Assembly: GCF_021390395.1 (NCBI RefSeq)
Contig: NZ_JAJUWT010000024.1
Span: forward strand, 123,243-187,242
Length of the DNA stretch: 64,000 bases
Source: Saccharothrix sp. S26
GTDB taxonomy: Bacteria; Actinomycetota; Actinomycetes; Mycobacteriales; Pseudonocardiaceae
Direction: 5' to 3'
Each line of letters opens with the position of its first letter. Positions within the stretch are counted from its first letter, which is position 1. The translations under genes and the position numbers were made by a program. Below the pieces are notes generated by a model. That model was not told the DNA's origin, ran no database searches, and was given only the letters and a program-made list of their open reading frames with translations. Below, piece by piece: positions 26,265-35,421 of this stretch.

Positions 26265-26309
26265 AGGAAAGCCCCCCAAATCGGGTGAAAATGGTGAGGG
26301 GGCAACGTA

Positions 26310-26894
26310 CTACGACGTCGGTGCGGGCGATTCCGACGGCCGGAACGTCCGCAGGTCCTGGCAGGACTCCGCCTTCTCGGCCGCCTCCGACAGCTCCGGT
26401 GACGCCTCGAGCTGCTTCAGCGGTGCCACGAAATCATCCAGGCGGGTGATGGCCTCACCGGCGGCCTGCAACCCGCCCACCGGGTCGTTGGCGTCCGCCG
26501 CCTCGATGGCCGCCTTCGCGTCGGTGAAGTTCTTCGCGATGTCGGTGAACGTGGCCGCCATCTGCTCCACCTGCTGGTCACCGCCCGGCACCGGGGACGG
26601 GCCGACGCCGCGCAGCTTCGCGGCGGTCTGGCCGAACGCGTCGGCCATCTGGCCCATGTACGCGCCCATGTCGGCCTTGAGCTTGGCCGGGTCGTTCGCG
26701 TCCAACTGCGGCGGCGTCTTCGGCACCGAGGCGAACGACGCCGCGGCCGTGCACACCTTGTCCATGTACGCGACCGCCGCCGCGTCCGACGGCGCGGAGG
26801 AGGAGGACGTGGGCGCGGTCGAGTCACCCCCGGACCCGCACCCGGCGACCGCCACGACCACGGCGGTCGCGGCGACCAGCGGAAGAAGTCTCAT
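26310..26894 (-). CDS. lipoprotein, paralogue of its neighbour
   Basis: 194 residues with a signal peptide and lipobox VAVAGCGSG, a Ser/Thr/Pro linker, then a helical domain with Cys in KVCTAA and a matching Cys near the end (ESCQDLR). Same architecture as the lipoprotein encoded just downstream, 45 bases away. The helical fold recalls small exported four-helix proteins. Function unknown. Confidence 0.75.
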   Translation of the reverse strand: MRLLPLVAATAVVVAVAGCGSGGDSTAPTSSSSAPSDAAAVAYMDKVCTAAASFASVPKTPPQLDANDPAKLKADMGAYMGQMADAFGQTAAKLRGVGPSPVPGGDQQVEQMAATFTDIAKNFTDAKAAIEAADANDPVGGLQAAGEAITRLDDFVAPLKQLEASPELSEAAEKAESCQDLRTFRPSESPAPTS

Positions 26895-27028
26895 CAGGGT
26901 GCTCCCCCTCCGTCTCGGCGTTCACCGAACAGTGTGCCCCCTTCCGGACGCGCCCACCCGACCTGCCCTTGGACGTGCGAGGGCGGGGTGCCCCGACCGC
27001 GGCACCCCGCCCCTGCCCGCACGTCACG

Positions 27029-29332
27029 TCACGCGGAGGTGGTGGCCTCCGCCGGGGCGTCGGCGATCGCCGTGCCGCGCCGCTTGGACACGACCACGGC
27101 CGCCACGATGACCACCGCCGCCACGATCGCGATGGCGTAGCGGATGCCCGCCGACTCGCCCGCGCCGACGGTGAAGCCGACGATGGCGGGCGCGATCAGC
27201 ACCGAGACCAGGTTCATCACCTTGATCAGCGGGTTGATGGCCGGGCCGGCGGTGTCCTTGAACGGGTCGCCGACCGTGTCGCCGATGACGGTGGCGGCGT
27301 GGGCGTCGGAGCCCTTGCCGCCGTGGTTGCCGTCCTCGACCAGCTTCTTCGCGTTGTCCCAGGCACCACCGGAGTTGGCCAGGAACACCGCCATCAGCGT
27401 GCCGGTGGCGATCGCGCCGGCCAGGTACCCGGCCAGCGGGCCGACGCCGAGGCCGAAGCCGACCGCGATCGGCGCCAGCACCGCGAGCAGGCCGGGGGTG
27501 GCCAGCTCGCGCAGCGAGTCCTTCGTGCAGATGTCGACGACCTTGCCGTACTCCGGCTTGACCGTGCCGTCCATGATCCCGGGGTTCTCGCGGAACTGGC
27601 GGCGCACCTCGAACACGATCGCGCCCGCCGCGCGGGTCACCGCGTTGACCGCGAGGCCGGAGAACATGAACACGACGGCCGCGCCGATCACGACGCCGAC
27701 CAGCACGTTCGGGCTGAACACCACGTTGGTGAACGACACCGGCACGTCGGCGAGGCCCACCTGCACGTCCCGCAGCGCCTGCTCGATGGCGTCCTTGTAG
27801 GAGCCGAACAGCGCGGTCGCCGCCAGCACCGCGGTGGCGATCGCGATGCCCTTGGTGATCGCCTTGGTGGTGTTGCCCACGGCGTCGAGCTCGGTGAGGA
27901 TCTGCGCGCCCTCGCCGTCCACGTCACCGGACATCTCGGCGATGCCCTGCGCGTTGTCGGAGACCGGGCCGAAGGTGTCCATGGCCACGATGACGCCGAC
28001 CGTGGTCAACAGGCCGCAGCCGGCCAGCGCGACCGCGAACAGCGACACGACCACCGAACCGGACAGCAGGAACGCGCCGTAGACCGCGCCGCCGATGACC
28101 AGCGCGGTGTAGACCGCCGACTCGAAGCCGACCGAGATGCCGGACAGGATGACCGTCGCCGCGCCGGTGAGCGAGGTGCGGCCGACCTCCTTGACCGGCT
28201 TGTGCTCGGTGCCGGTGAAGTAGCCGGTCAGCCACAGGATGACGCCCGCCAGCACGATGCCGATGATCACCGCGACGGCGGCGATGAGGGCCGGGTTGCC
28301 CGACGTGCCCGCGATCTCCTCGGACACGCCCGCGAGGCCCGCGAACGAGCTGGGCAGGAAGACGAACGCCGCCACCGTGCACAGCACCGCCGAGATGACC
28401 GCCGAGATGTAGAACGAGCGGTTGATCGCGGTGAGGCCGTTCTCGCCGGTCCGCGCGCTGGTGATGTAGACGCCGATGACCGCGGTGAGCACGCCGATCG
28501 CCGGGACGATCAGCGGGAACAGCAGGCCCTTCGCGCCGAACGCGGCCGTGCCGAGGATCAGCGACGCCACCAGGGTGACGGCGTAGGACTCGAACAGGTC
28601 CGCCGCCATGCCGGCGCAGTCGCCGACGTTGTCGCCCACGTTGTCGGCGATGGTCGCGGCGTTGCGCGGGTCGTCCTCGGGGATGCCCTGCTCGACCTTG
28701 CCGACCAGGTCCGCGCCGACGTCGGCGGCCTTGGTGAAGATGCCGCCGCCGACCCGCATGAACATGGCGAGCAGGGCCGCGCCGAAGCCGAAGCCCTCCA
28801 GCACCCGGGGCGCCTGGCCGACGTAGACGAACACGACCAGGGCCGCGCCGAACAGGCCGAGGCCGACGGTGAACATGCCGACCACGCCGCCGGTGCGGAA
28901 CGCGATCCGCATGGCCTTCTCCCGGCCGCCGTCCTCCTTGGCCGCGGCGGCGACGCGCACGTTCGCGCGGGTCGACAGCCACATGCCGAGGTAGCCGATG
29001 ACGGCGGAGAAGCCGGCGCCGACGAGGAAGAACAGCGACCTGCCGATCCGCTCGCCGATGTCCTCGGCCGGCAGCGCGAACAGCAACACGAACACGATGA
29101 CGACGAAGATGCCGAGCGTTCGGAACTGCCGGTTGAGGTAGGCCGCCGCGCCCTCTTGGACCGCCTTGGCGATGTCCTGCATCTTGGAGGTGCCCTGGCC
29201 CGCGGCCAGCACCTCCCGGAGCAGCACGTAGCCCACGGCCAGGGCAGCCAGGGCGACCACGGCGACCACGGCGACGAGGCCGCGATCACCTCCGGAGAGC
29301 TCTAGGCCCTCCGCGAGGAATTGCCGGGACAT
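27029..29332 (-). CDS. hppA: K+-insensitive proton-translocating pyrophosphatase
   Basis: 767 residues from the ATG at 29332, with AGGAGG just upstream. About 16 membrane helices, with the pyrophosphate-binding signature GADLVGKVE and the acidic DNVGDNVGDCAGMAADLFE block. GNTTKAITKG has Lys at the position that separates K+-independent from K+-dependent enzymes (Ala in the latter), so this one should be K+-independent. It pumps protons out while hydrolysing pyrophosphate. A Crp-like site lies about 50 bases upstream. Confidence 0.96.
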   Translation of the reverse strand: MSRQFLAEGLELSGGDRGLVAVVAVVALAALAVGYVLLREVLAAGQGTSKMQDIAKAVQEGAAAYLNRQFRTLGIFVVIVFVLLFALPAEDIGERIGRSLFFLVGAGFSAVIGYLGMWLSTRANVRVAAAAKEDGGREKAMRIAFRTGGVVGMFTVGLGLFGAALVVFVYVGQAPRVLEGFGFGAALLAMFMRVGGGIFTKAADVGADLVGKVEQGIPEDDPRNAATIADNVGDNVGDCAGMAADLFESYAVTLVASLILGTAAFGAKGLLFPLIVPAIGVLTAVIGVYITSARTGENGLTAINRSFYISAVISAVLCTVAAFVFLPSSFAGLAGVSEEIAGTSGNPALIAAVAVIIGIVLAGVILWLTGYFTGTEHKPVKEVGRTSLTGAATVILSGISVGFESAVYTALVIGGAVYGAFLLSGSVVVSLFAVALAGCGLLTTVGVIVAMDTFGPVSDNAQGIAEMSGDVDGEGAQILTELDAVGNTTKAITKGIAIATAVLAATALFGSYKDAIEQALRDVQVGLADVPVSFTNVVFSPNVLVGVVIGAAVVFMFSGLAVNAVTRAAGAIVFEVRRQFRENPGIMDGTVKPEYGKVVDICTKDSLRELATPGLLAVLAPIAVGFGLGVGPLAGYLAGAIATGTLMAVFLANSGGAWDNAKKLVEDGNHGGKGSDAHAATVIGDTVGDPFKDTAGPAINPLIKVMNLVSVLIAPAIVGFTVGAGESAGIRYAIAIVAAVVIVAAVVVSKRRGTAIADAPAEATTSA

Positions 29333-29381
29333 CCGTCCTCCTGGTGAGTTTTCCAAGCCCAATCCGGGGCCATCCCGCTGG

Positions 29382-29397
29382 TGTGAGGCGGGTCACT
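29382..29397. promoter_or_regulatory. Crp/GlxR-like site upstream of hppA
   Basis: TGTGAGGCGGGTCACT matches TGTGA-N6-TCACA at nine of ten specified bases. It lies 50 bases before the hppA start on the minus strand and 170 bases before the plus-strand helicase gene. A Crp-family protein is encoded at 60010-60684. Confidence 0.5.
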
Positions 29398-29566
29398 CAC
29401 GCGACTGTCAGCCCCGACACAACGTGATGCACCCCTCATTGGATGCGATAGCGGCGGAGTCTATTCATAGTGCGCAAGGAGGCAACGATCAGTCCCGATC
29501 CGTACACACACCGTTATCCGCACAGGCAGGGTTCGGCTGTCGGACAGGTGTGCGAAGCTGCGCCCC

Positions 29567-31945
29567 GTGGCGAACCAGGGACGACGTTTGCTGGACCGCG
29601 TCCTCGCCGGTGTCCCGGCGGGCGAATCGCCGTTGACGCACACCGAAGAGCAGCCGCCCCGGCCCGCGCGACCCGTCCCGTGGCCGTCGTGGGCGCCCGA
29701 ACCGGTGGTGTCCGCGCTGGTGCGACGCGGTGTGGCGCAACCGTGGCGGCACCAGGTGGAAGCGGCGACGCACGCGTGGTCCGGATCACACGTGGTCGTG
29801 GCGACCGGCACCGCGTCGGGAAAATCGCTCGCGTACCAATTGCCGGTCCTCAGCGCGTTGACAGTTGATCCGAAGGCAACAGCTCTGTACCTCTCGCCGA
29901 CGAAGGCGTTGGGCGCGGACCAGTTGAGATCGGTGACCGGTTTGGGCGTGCCGGGCGTGCGCGCCGCGTCGTTCGACGGTGACACGCCGATGGCGGAACG
30001 CGATTGGGTGCGCGCGCACGCCAACTGGGTGTTCAGCAACCCGGACATGCTGCACCGGGGCGTGCTGCCCAACCACGCCCGGTGGATCAGGTTCCTGCGC
30101 CGGCTGTCGTACGTGGTGGTCGACGAGTGCCACACCTACCGGGGTGTTTTCGGTTCGCACGTGGCGCTGTTGCTGCGCCGGCTGCGGCGGGTCGCGCAGC
30201 GCTACGGCGCGGACCCGGTGTTCGTGCTGGCGTCGGCGACGGTGGCCGACCCGGCGGCGTCGGCCGCGGCCCTGCTCGGTGCGCCGTGCGAGGCGGTGAC
30301 GGAGGACGGCTCGCCGCGCGCCGGGCGGACGGTGGCGTTGTGGGAACCGCCGCTGCTGGACGACCTGGAGGGCGAGAACGGTGCGCCGGTGCGGCGGTCG
30401 GCGGGCGCGGAGACGGCGCGGATCCTGGCCGACCTGGTGGTGGAGGGCGCGCGGTCGTTGGCGTTCGTGCGGTCGCGGGTGGGTGCGGAGCTGACCGCGT
30501 TGGGCGCGCGGCGGGTGCTGTCGGAGGTCGACCCGTCGTTGGCGTCGCGGGTGGCCGCCTACCGGGGCGGGTACCTGCCCGAGGAGCGGCGGGCGTTGGA
30601 GCGGGCCGTGTCGTCGGGCGAGCTGCTGGGCGTGGCGACGACGAACGCGTTGGAGCTCGGCGTGGACATCGTCGGGTTGGACGCCGTGGTGGTGGCCGGT
30701 TTCCCGGGCACGCTGGCGTCGTTCTGGCAGCAGGCCGGGCGGGCGGGGCGGACCGGGGACGGTGACGCCCTGGTCGTGTTCGTGGCGCGGGACGACCCGT
30801 TGGACACCTACCTGGTGCACAACCCGTCGGCGGTGCTGGACAAGCCGGTCGAGGCGACGGTGCTGGACCCGACGAACCCGTACGTGCTGGAGCCGCAGTT
30901 GGCGTGCGCGGCGGCCGAGCTGCCGCTGACGCCGGAGTCGCTGGAGTCGTTCGGCGGTGCGGCGGCGCTGGCCGTGGTGGAGGACATGACGGCGCGGCGG
31001 GTGCTGCGGCGGCGGCCGAACGGCTGGTACTGGACCTCGCACGACCGGCCGCACGGCGACGTGGACATCCGCGGGTCCGGCGGCGAGCAGGTCGTGGTGG
31101 TGGAGGCCGACTCGGGGCGGATGCTCGGCACGGTCGACCCCGGCTCGGCGTGCTGGCAGGTGCACTCCGGGGCCGTCTACCTGCACCAGGGCGAGTCGTA
31201 CGTGGTGGACGAGCTCGACCTGGACGCGGGTCTGGCGATGGTGCACGCGGAGAAGCCGGACTGGACGACGACCGCCCGGGACACGAAGGACATCTCTGTG
31301 GTGCGGGTGCTGGAGCAGCGCTCGTTCGAGGGGGTGACGGTGTGCCTCGGCGAGGTGGAGGTGACCTCGCAGGTGGTCGGCTACCTGCGCAAGCTGCCGT
31401 CCGGTCAGGTGATCGACTCGGTGCCGTTGTCGCTGCCCGCGCAGACGTTGGTGACGCGGGCGGTCTGGTACACGGTGTCGGCGGAGTTGTTGGGCAGTGC
31501 GCCGGGGGGCGCCGGTCTGACTCCGGCGCGCGTCCCCGGCGCACTGCATGCCGCCGAACACGCGGCGATCGGCCTGCTACCGCTCTTCGCGACCTGTGAC
31601 CGTTGGGACATCGGCGGGGTCTCGACCGCTCTGCACCAGGACACCGGGGAGGCGACGGTGTTCGTGCACGACGGTCATCCCGGGGGAGCCGGGTTCGCCG
31701 ACCGCGGGTTCAACGCGGTAGTCCCGTGGTTGGTCGCTACTAGGGAGGCCATCGCGGCTTGCGCGTGTCCGGCCGGGTGCCCGTCCTGCGTGCAGTCGCC
31801 GAAGTGCGGGAATGGCAACGATCCGCTGGACAAGGCGGGCGGTGTGGCCGTGCTGGACGTCGTGCTCGGGGTGGTCGGGGAGAGACGCCACGACGTCCGG
31901 CACGGCCACGTCGGTCACGACCTGTCGGCGGTGACCAGGCCGTAG
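29567..31945 (+). CDS. DEAD/DEAH-box helicase of the MrfA/Hrq1/SftH type
   Basis: 792 residues from the GTG at 29567. Helicase motifs in order: TGTASGKS (Walker A), VVDECHTYRG (DECH box), SATV (motif III), an ATTNALELGVDI segment and QQAGRAGR (motif VI). The C-terminal DUF1998-type domain has the cysteine cluster CACPAGCPSC...KC (about 735-750). This is the family of MrfA of B. subtilis and the M. smegmatis SftH helicase, 3'-5' monomeric helicases for repair of mitomycin-type lesions. Its end overlaps the convergent Prim-Pol-like gene by 31 bases. Confidence 0.92.
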   Translation: MANQGRRLLDRVLAGVPAGESPLTHTEEQPPRPARPVPWPSWAPEPVVSALVRRGVAQPWRHQVEAATHAWSGSHVVVATGTASGKSLAYQLPVLSALTVDPKATALYLSPTKALGADQLRSVTGLGVPGVRAASFDGDTPMAERDWVRAHANWVFSNPDMLHRGVLPNHARWIRFLRRLSYVVVDECHTYRGVFGSHVALLLRRLRRVAQRYGADPVFVLASATVADPAASAAALLGAPCEAVTEDGSPRAGRTVALWEPPLLDDLEGENGAPVRRSAGAETARILADLVVEGARSLAFVRSRVGAELTALGARRVLSEVDPSLASRVAAYRGGYLPEERRALERAVSSGELLGVATTNALELGVDIVGLDAVVVAGFPGTLASFWQQAGRAGRTGDGDALVVFVARDDPLDTYLVHNPSAVLDKPVEATVLDPTNPYVLEPQLACAAAELPLTPESLESFGGAAALAVVEDMTARRVLRRRPNGWYWTSHDRPHGDVDIRGSGGEQVVVVEADSGRMLGTVDPGSACWQVHSGAVYLHQGESYVVDELDLDAGLAMVHAEKPDWTTTARDTKDISVVRVLEQRSFEGVTVCLGEVEVTSQVVGYLRKLPSGQVIDSVPLSLPAQTLVTRAVWYTVSAELLGSAPGGAGLTPARVPGALHAAEHAAIGLLPLFATCDRWDIGGVSTALHQDTGEATVFVHDGHPGGAGFADRGFNAVVPWLVATREAIAACACPAGCPSCVQSPKCGNGNDPLDKAGGVAVLDVVLGVVGERRHDVRHGHVGHDLSAVTRP

Positions 31946-32517
31946 TCGGAGGTGCGGTCGGCGGCCTGGAGCAGGGCCTCGCGGACCACGTCCACGTGCG
32001 GCAGCTGCCACGCGCAGATCTGCGGCTTGACCCGCCAGTGCACGACGCCGACCTGGCCAGGGCTGGGCGGCAGCGGGACGTACTCGCCCTGGCCGTGGTG
32101 CTTGACGCCCTCGTCGGTGACCGGCGTGCCGCCCGAGGCGACCAGGAACATCCAGCGCCCCTCGGGCGTGGCCACGATCGGCACCGGGACGCCCGCGGCA
32201 CGCAGCTCGACCGCGGCGCGGCGGCCGAGGTCGGCGCTCACCTCGACGGCGTCCACGCCGTGGCCGGTGGCCAGCAGGATGCTGTAGGAGTGGCCCGCCC
32301 ACCAGGTGGCGACCTGCTCCGCCTTCGTGCCGATGCGCTCCTGCCAGTCGTCGTGCACCGGGACCGGCCCGGTGTCCTCGACGCCGTCGCGCCCGGCCCA
32401 CCGGTCACCCGCCGGATAGGTGCCCGGCAGCACAGGCCACCCGTGCCACGCGAGGTTGACCGCCTCTGCGCGCAGCTCGATGCGGAAGGCCCCGCGCCAG
32501 CTATCCGACCACTCCAT
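31915..32517 (-). CDS. Prim-Pol-like (bifunctional primase/polymerase N-terminal) protein
   Basis: 200 residues from the ATG at 32517, with GGAGG ten bases upstream. The sequence (NLAWHGWPVLPGT, TGHGVDAVEVSADLG, GRWMFLVASGG, HWRV) matches the short stand-alone proteins with a bifunctional primase/polymerase N-terminal domain that are common in actinobacteria. The catalytic DxD of active Prim-Pols is reduced to DAVEV here, so activity is doubtful. It is convergent with the helicase gene. Two CGACAC-C-GTGTCG palindromes lie 30-65 bases upstream of its start. Confidence 0.7.
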   Translation of the reverse strand: MEWSDSWRGAFRIELRAEAVNLAWHGWPVLPGTYPAGDRWAGRDGVEDTGPVPVHDDWQERIGTKAEQVATWWAGHSYSILLATGHGVDAVEVSADLGRRAAVELRAAGVPVPIVATPEGRWMFLVASGGTPVTDEGVKHHGQGEYVPLPPSPGQVGVVHWRVKPQICAWQLPHVDVVREALLQAADRTSDYGLVTADRS

Positions 32518-32547
32518 CTTTCGTTCGCCTCCTGCGTCCTGCGTCCA

Positions 32548-32582
32548 CGACACCGTGTCGCGTGGTGTTCGACACCGTGTCG
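32548..32582. promoter_or_regulatory. pair of CGACAC-C-GTGTCG operators
   Basis: The 13-bp palindrome occurs at 32548-32560 and 32570-32582, exactly 22 bp apart, so both faces lie on the same side of the helix. Position 30-65 bases upstream of the Prim-Pol-like gene suggests cooperative repressor binding over its promoter. Confidence 0.55.
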
Positions 32583-32787
32583 GTGCCGCCACTTGAACTA
32601 ACGCCATGACCGGCGGTTTTGGTAACCCGCCTGTCGGCAACTGGTCGTTGTGGCACGGCGAGCGCAGCCCGCGGGGGCGTGCGGCAGAACGCCGTGCCGA
32701 CCGCTCACCCACCACCAAGCCGCGAATCTGCGGTCGTGTGAGTCCGCTCACCGTCGACGGGCGACCGTTCGTCGCGCCGGCCCGGGG

Positions 32788-33120
32788 TCACGGTTCAGCC
32801 GGACCTGCCCGTGCCCGCGCGCTGACCGCGCCGAACACCGCCACCTCACCGGAGACCTGGACCTCCACCTCCCATCCCTCGACCAGGCAGGCGACCAACC
32901 GCCCACCCATCCGCTCGACCACCCACTCGGCCCGCGCGCACGCGTGCGCACCCCCACCACCCAACTGCCCAGCCGCCGCCAACGCCCCGAGATCCGCCGC
33001 CGCACCAACCCGCCGCCGGTCCACGAGCACCTCCCCTACCTGCACCCCGACCACCACGAGCCCGAACCACAACCCCGCCACCACCACCGCCACGACCGAC
33101 GCCGACCCCCGATCACCCAC
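32788..33120 (-). CDS. TadE-like protein of the helicase/secretion neighbourhood type
   Basis: 110 residues from a GTG at 33120, with GGAGGAGG nine bases upstream. It begins with DRGSASV followed by a hydrophobic helix (about 8-30) and a DLGALAAA segment, the pattern of the TIGR03816 TadE-like family found beside Tad genes and ssd in actinobacteria. It would be a pseudopilin-like minor component. It is separated from the other Tad genes by an odd 441-base gap. Confidence 0.75.
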   Translation of the reverse strand: MGDRGSASVVAVVVAGLWFGLVVVGVQVGEVLVDRRRVGAAADLGALAAAGQLGGGGAHACARAEWVVERMGGRLVACLVEGWEVEVQVSGEVAVFGAVSARARAGPAEP

Positions 33121-33561
33121 CACCCACCACCTCCTCCGTCGCCCACCAACCGACCGACTCCCGCCTTTCCCACCAACCGCCCTTCGCCCACCGGACCGCC
33201 ACCCTTCACTGACCCACCAACCGCCACCCCTCTCCCTCCACCCGGCCACCACCGTCTCCTCCGCCAGCCCGCTCCACCACGCCGGCCACCACCGCCCGGC
33301 CCATTCCTCCCACCGCGCCCGCGCCGCCTCTCGCCTCCACCGACGACCCGGGCCTCCCGCCCCACCCAGCACCACCACCTCCCGCGCCCTCACCTCCCGG
33401 ACCCTGACCCGCCGCCGCCCTCACCGCCCGCGCCCTCACCCGCCGCGGTTCGCACCCGCCGCCGCCCTCACCCGATCGCCCAGCGACCGCCTCTTCCACC
33501 CCGCCCCCTCCCGCCCGCTCCGCGCCCTCCTCTCATCGACCACCCGGCCTTGGTCCCGGGA
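33121..33561. other. strand-skewed gap in the Tad locus
   Basis: 441 bases with very few G on the plus strand (long runs of CCACC, CCTCC and CCGCC), so a transcript of the Tad operon would be G-rich here. Open frames exist in several phases but are low-complexity Gly/Arg/Ala and have no ribosome sites. I see no gene. The GGTGG-rich RNA could form G-quadruplexes or R-loops. Confidence 0.55.
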
Positions 33562-33906
33562 TCAGCGACCAGCCACCCCGGGCTCCACCACCGCGTAGGC
33601 CCACGCCCGCAGCTCGATGCCCAGCCGTGAGACGACAACCTCCACCGACGCCGTGTCGCCCTCACGCCGAACCGTCCACTGCGCTCCTTCCGGCGCGATG
33701 GCCTCGACCACGCCGGAGACCCGTGCGCCCTCACCCCGGGCGACCAGCCGAGCCGCCTCCCGCGCCGCATCGGTGCACCGGAGCTGCCCGATCACCGCCA
33801 TCACGGCCGCGACCCCGAGCACCAGCACGGCGACCAACCCGCACACCGCCACCGCCGCTTCGACCGTCACCCCACCCCGGTCGTCGCCGAGCACCCCGCG
33901 TCTCAC
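33562..33906 (-). CDS. TadE-family pseudopilin
   Basis: 114 residues from a GTG at 33906 overlapping the upstream DUF4244 stop. DRGGVTVEAAVAVCGLVAVLVLG is the TadE signature: Gly before a Thr-Val-Glu, then one membrane helix. The exported part is short and contains two long amphipathic strands. Minor pilin or assembly component of the Tad/Flp apparatus. Confidence 0.82.
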   Translation of the reverse strand: MRRGVLGDDRGGVTVEAAVAVCGLVAVLVLGVAAVMAVIGQLRCTDAAREAARLVARGEGARVSGVVEAIAPEGAQWTVRREGDTASVEVVVSRLGIELRAWAYAVVEPGVAGR

Positions 33907-34082
33907 GCGTCCACCGTGAACGCCCGTTGCAGCAGCGCTTGGACCAGTCCTTGCACCCAGTCACCGCTCATCAGCGAGTACAGGAGCAACGCGAGCGCCG
34001 CGGCGGCGAGCGTGCCGATCGCGTACTCCACCGTCGACATCCCGCGGTCGTCCGACAGGTTCTCCTTGACTGCCAACATCAT
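33903..34082 (-). CDS. DUF4244 Flp-pilin-like protein
   Basis: 59 residues from the ATG at 34082 (a second ATG follows at once), with AAGGAGAG upstream. DDRGMSTVEYAIGTLAAAALALLLYS carries the Glu-Tyr pair of Flp pilins after the cleavage-like Gly, then a single hydrophobic helix. This is the small DUF4244 protein that accompanies tad genes in actinobacteria and is probably the main pilin subunit. No prepilin peptidase is encoded here. Confidence 0.82.
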   Translation of the reverse strand: MMLAVKENLSDDRGMSTVEYAIGTLAAAALALLLYSLMSGDWVQGLVQALLQRAFTVDA

Positions 34083-34108
34083 TCTCTCCTTCACTCCACA
34101 GTGGACGT

Positions 34109-34663
34109 TCACCAGTCGTCGCTCACGCCGGCGACGATGCCGAGCACCACCGGCACGACACCGAGGCACAGGAACGCGGGCAGGAAGCACAGGGCCAGCG
34201 GCCCCGCCACGAGCACCGCGGCACGTTGCGCCCGGGCCTCGGCCTGGTCGGCCACCTGCGCCCGCGCTTCCGCCGCCAGGTCCGCCGCCGCACCGGCCAA
34301 CGCCGCGCCCGACCGCGCCGTGCGGCGTGCCGCTCTCGCCAACGGCGCGGTGTCGGGGTGGGCGAGGGCTTTGGCCCACGCCTGGACCGGGTCCGCGCCC
34401 AACGTCAGCAGGTCGACCACCTCGCGCAGGCGATCGGCCGGCCCCGGTGGGACGCCCGGCAGCACGGCGCGCACCGCACCGGCCACCGGCAGACCCGCCC
34501 GCAGTGCGGCGGCCAGCAGGTCCCAGGTCGCCGCCGCGGCGAACGGGTCCGGCGGCCGAACCTTGGGCTCGGGTTTTCGCCTGACCCTCGGTCGCAGTCG
34601 AGCCGCGGCCCGGCCCGGCGCGGGGAACGCGACGACGGCCAGCGCGAGCAGCAGCAGGCTCAT
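34109..34663 (-). CDS. tadC: TadC-like type II secretion F-domain protein
   Basis: 184 residues from the ATG at 34663, overlapping the TadB stop (ATGA). A membrane helix at each end and a cytoplasmic helical GspF-like core (LLAAALRAGLPVAGAVRAV, ADRLREVVDLL, RTARSGAALAGA). It is shorter than free-standing TadC proteins (about 300 residues), as usual for the actinobacterial version. It works with TadB as the inner-membrane platform for the ATPase. Confidence 0.82.
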   Translation of the reverse strand: MSLLLLALAVVAFPAPGRAAARLRPRVRRKPEPKVRPPDPFAAAATWDLLAAALRAGLPVAGAVRAVLPGVPPGPADRLREVVDLLTLGADPVQAWAKALAHPDTAPLARAARRTARSGAALAGAAADLAAEARAQVADQAEARAQRAAVLVAGPLALCFLPAFLCLGVVPVVLGIVAGVSDDW

Positions 34664-35421
34664 GCGATCACCTGCCTGGTCAACCGACCGCTCCACCGCA
34701 ACCCGGCGCAGATCAGGACCACCCCGGCGACCAGGAGGGCCTGCCCCGGCGGCGTGCCGGACAGGACCGCCAGCGGCCCCGCACCGCCGAGTTCGCCGAG
34801 CACCACGCCGAGGAGCGGCAACCCGGCCAACACCGCCGCCCCGGCCCGCGGACCGGCCATGCGGGCGTGGACCTGGCCGGCGAAAGCGGTGCGCCGGTCA
34901 AGATCCCGCCGGACCGCGTCCAGCACGTCGGCCAACGGCACCCCGTGCACCGCCGACAGCCGCCAGGCCCGGGCCAACTGGTGGGCGTCCGGGAAGTCGG
35001 CGAGCGCCGCCTCCACGTCACCGCCCCGCGACGACGTCGCCGCGATGGCCCGCAGGACGTCCGCCGCCGGCCGGTCCGCGTCCTCCGCCGCGCCCATCGC
35101 GGCCTTGGCCGGGTGCGCGCCCGCCCTCAGCTCGGCGACGAACGCCTTCAGCCCGTCCGCCAGCGCGCCGGACGCCGCCAGGTGATCACGTTGACGAGCC
35201 GTCTCCCGGTACGTGCGCCACACGGTCGCCGCCAGCAGCCCACCCGCGATCGCCCCGCCGACACCCACCAGCGCACCCAGCGCGATCCCCGCCGGCACGA
35301 CCAGCACACGACTGGGCCTCACCGGCTTCCACCGCGGTCCGCTCCTGAGCCCGGCAAGGCGTCGTCGTGCGTGCGCGGAGGGCAACACCAGCAACGCTGC
35401 GGCCAGCAACAGCAGGCTCAT
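34660..35421 (-). CDS. tadB: TadB-like type II secretion F-domain protein
   Basis: 253 residues from the ATG at 35421, overlapping the TadA stop. N-terminal membrane helix, a second one at about 45-65, then a GspF domain (LADGLKAFVAELRAGAHPAKA; TSSRGGDVEAALADF; VHGVPLADVLDAV) and C-terminal helices. Forms the platform with TadC. Overlaps on both sides show a tight tadA-tadB-tadC operon. Confidence 0.85.
   Translation of the reverse strand: MSLLLLAAALLVLPSAHARRRLAGLRSGPRWKPVRPSRVLVVPAGIALGALVGVGGAIAGGLLAATVWRTYRETARQRDHLAASGALADGLKAFVAELRAGAHPAKAAMGAAEDADRPAADVLRAIAATSSRGGDVEAALADFPDAHQLARAWRLSAVHGVPLADVLDAVRRDLDRRTAFAGQVHARMAGPRAGAAVLAGLPLLGVVLGELGGAGPLAVLSGTPPGQALLVAGVVLICAGLRWSGRLTRQVIA

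Noticed and set aside
26969..29305. Very long plus-strand open frame across hppA
   Set aside because: High-GC antisense artefact rich in Arg/Asp/His; hppA on the other strand is unmistakable.
32606..33630. Plus-strand Pro/Arg/Thr-rich frames in the Tad locus gap
   Set aside because: Product of the C-rich strand skew, covering TadE-type genes on the other strand; no ribosome site.
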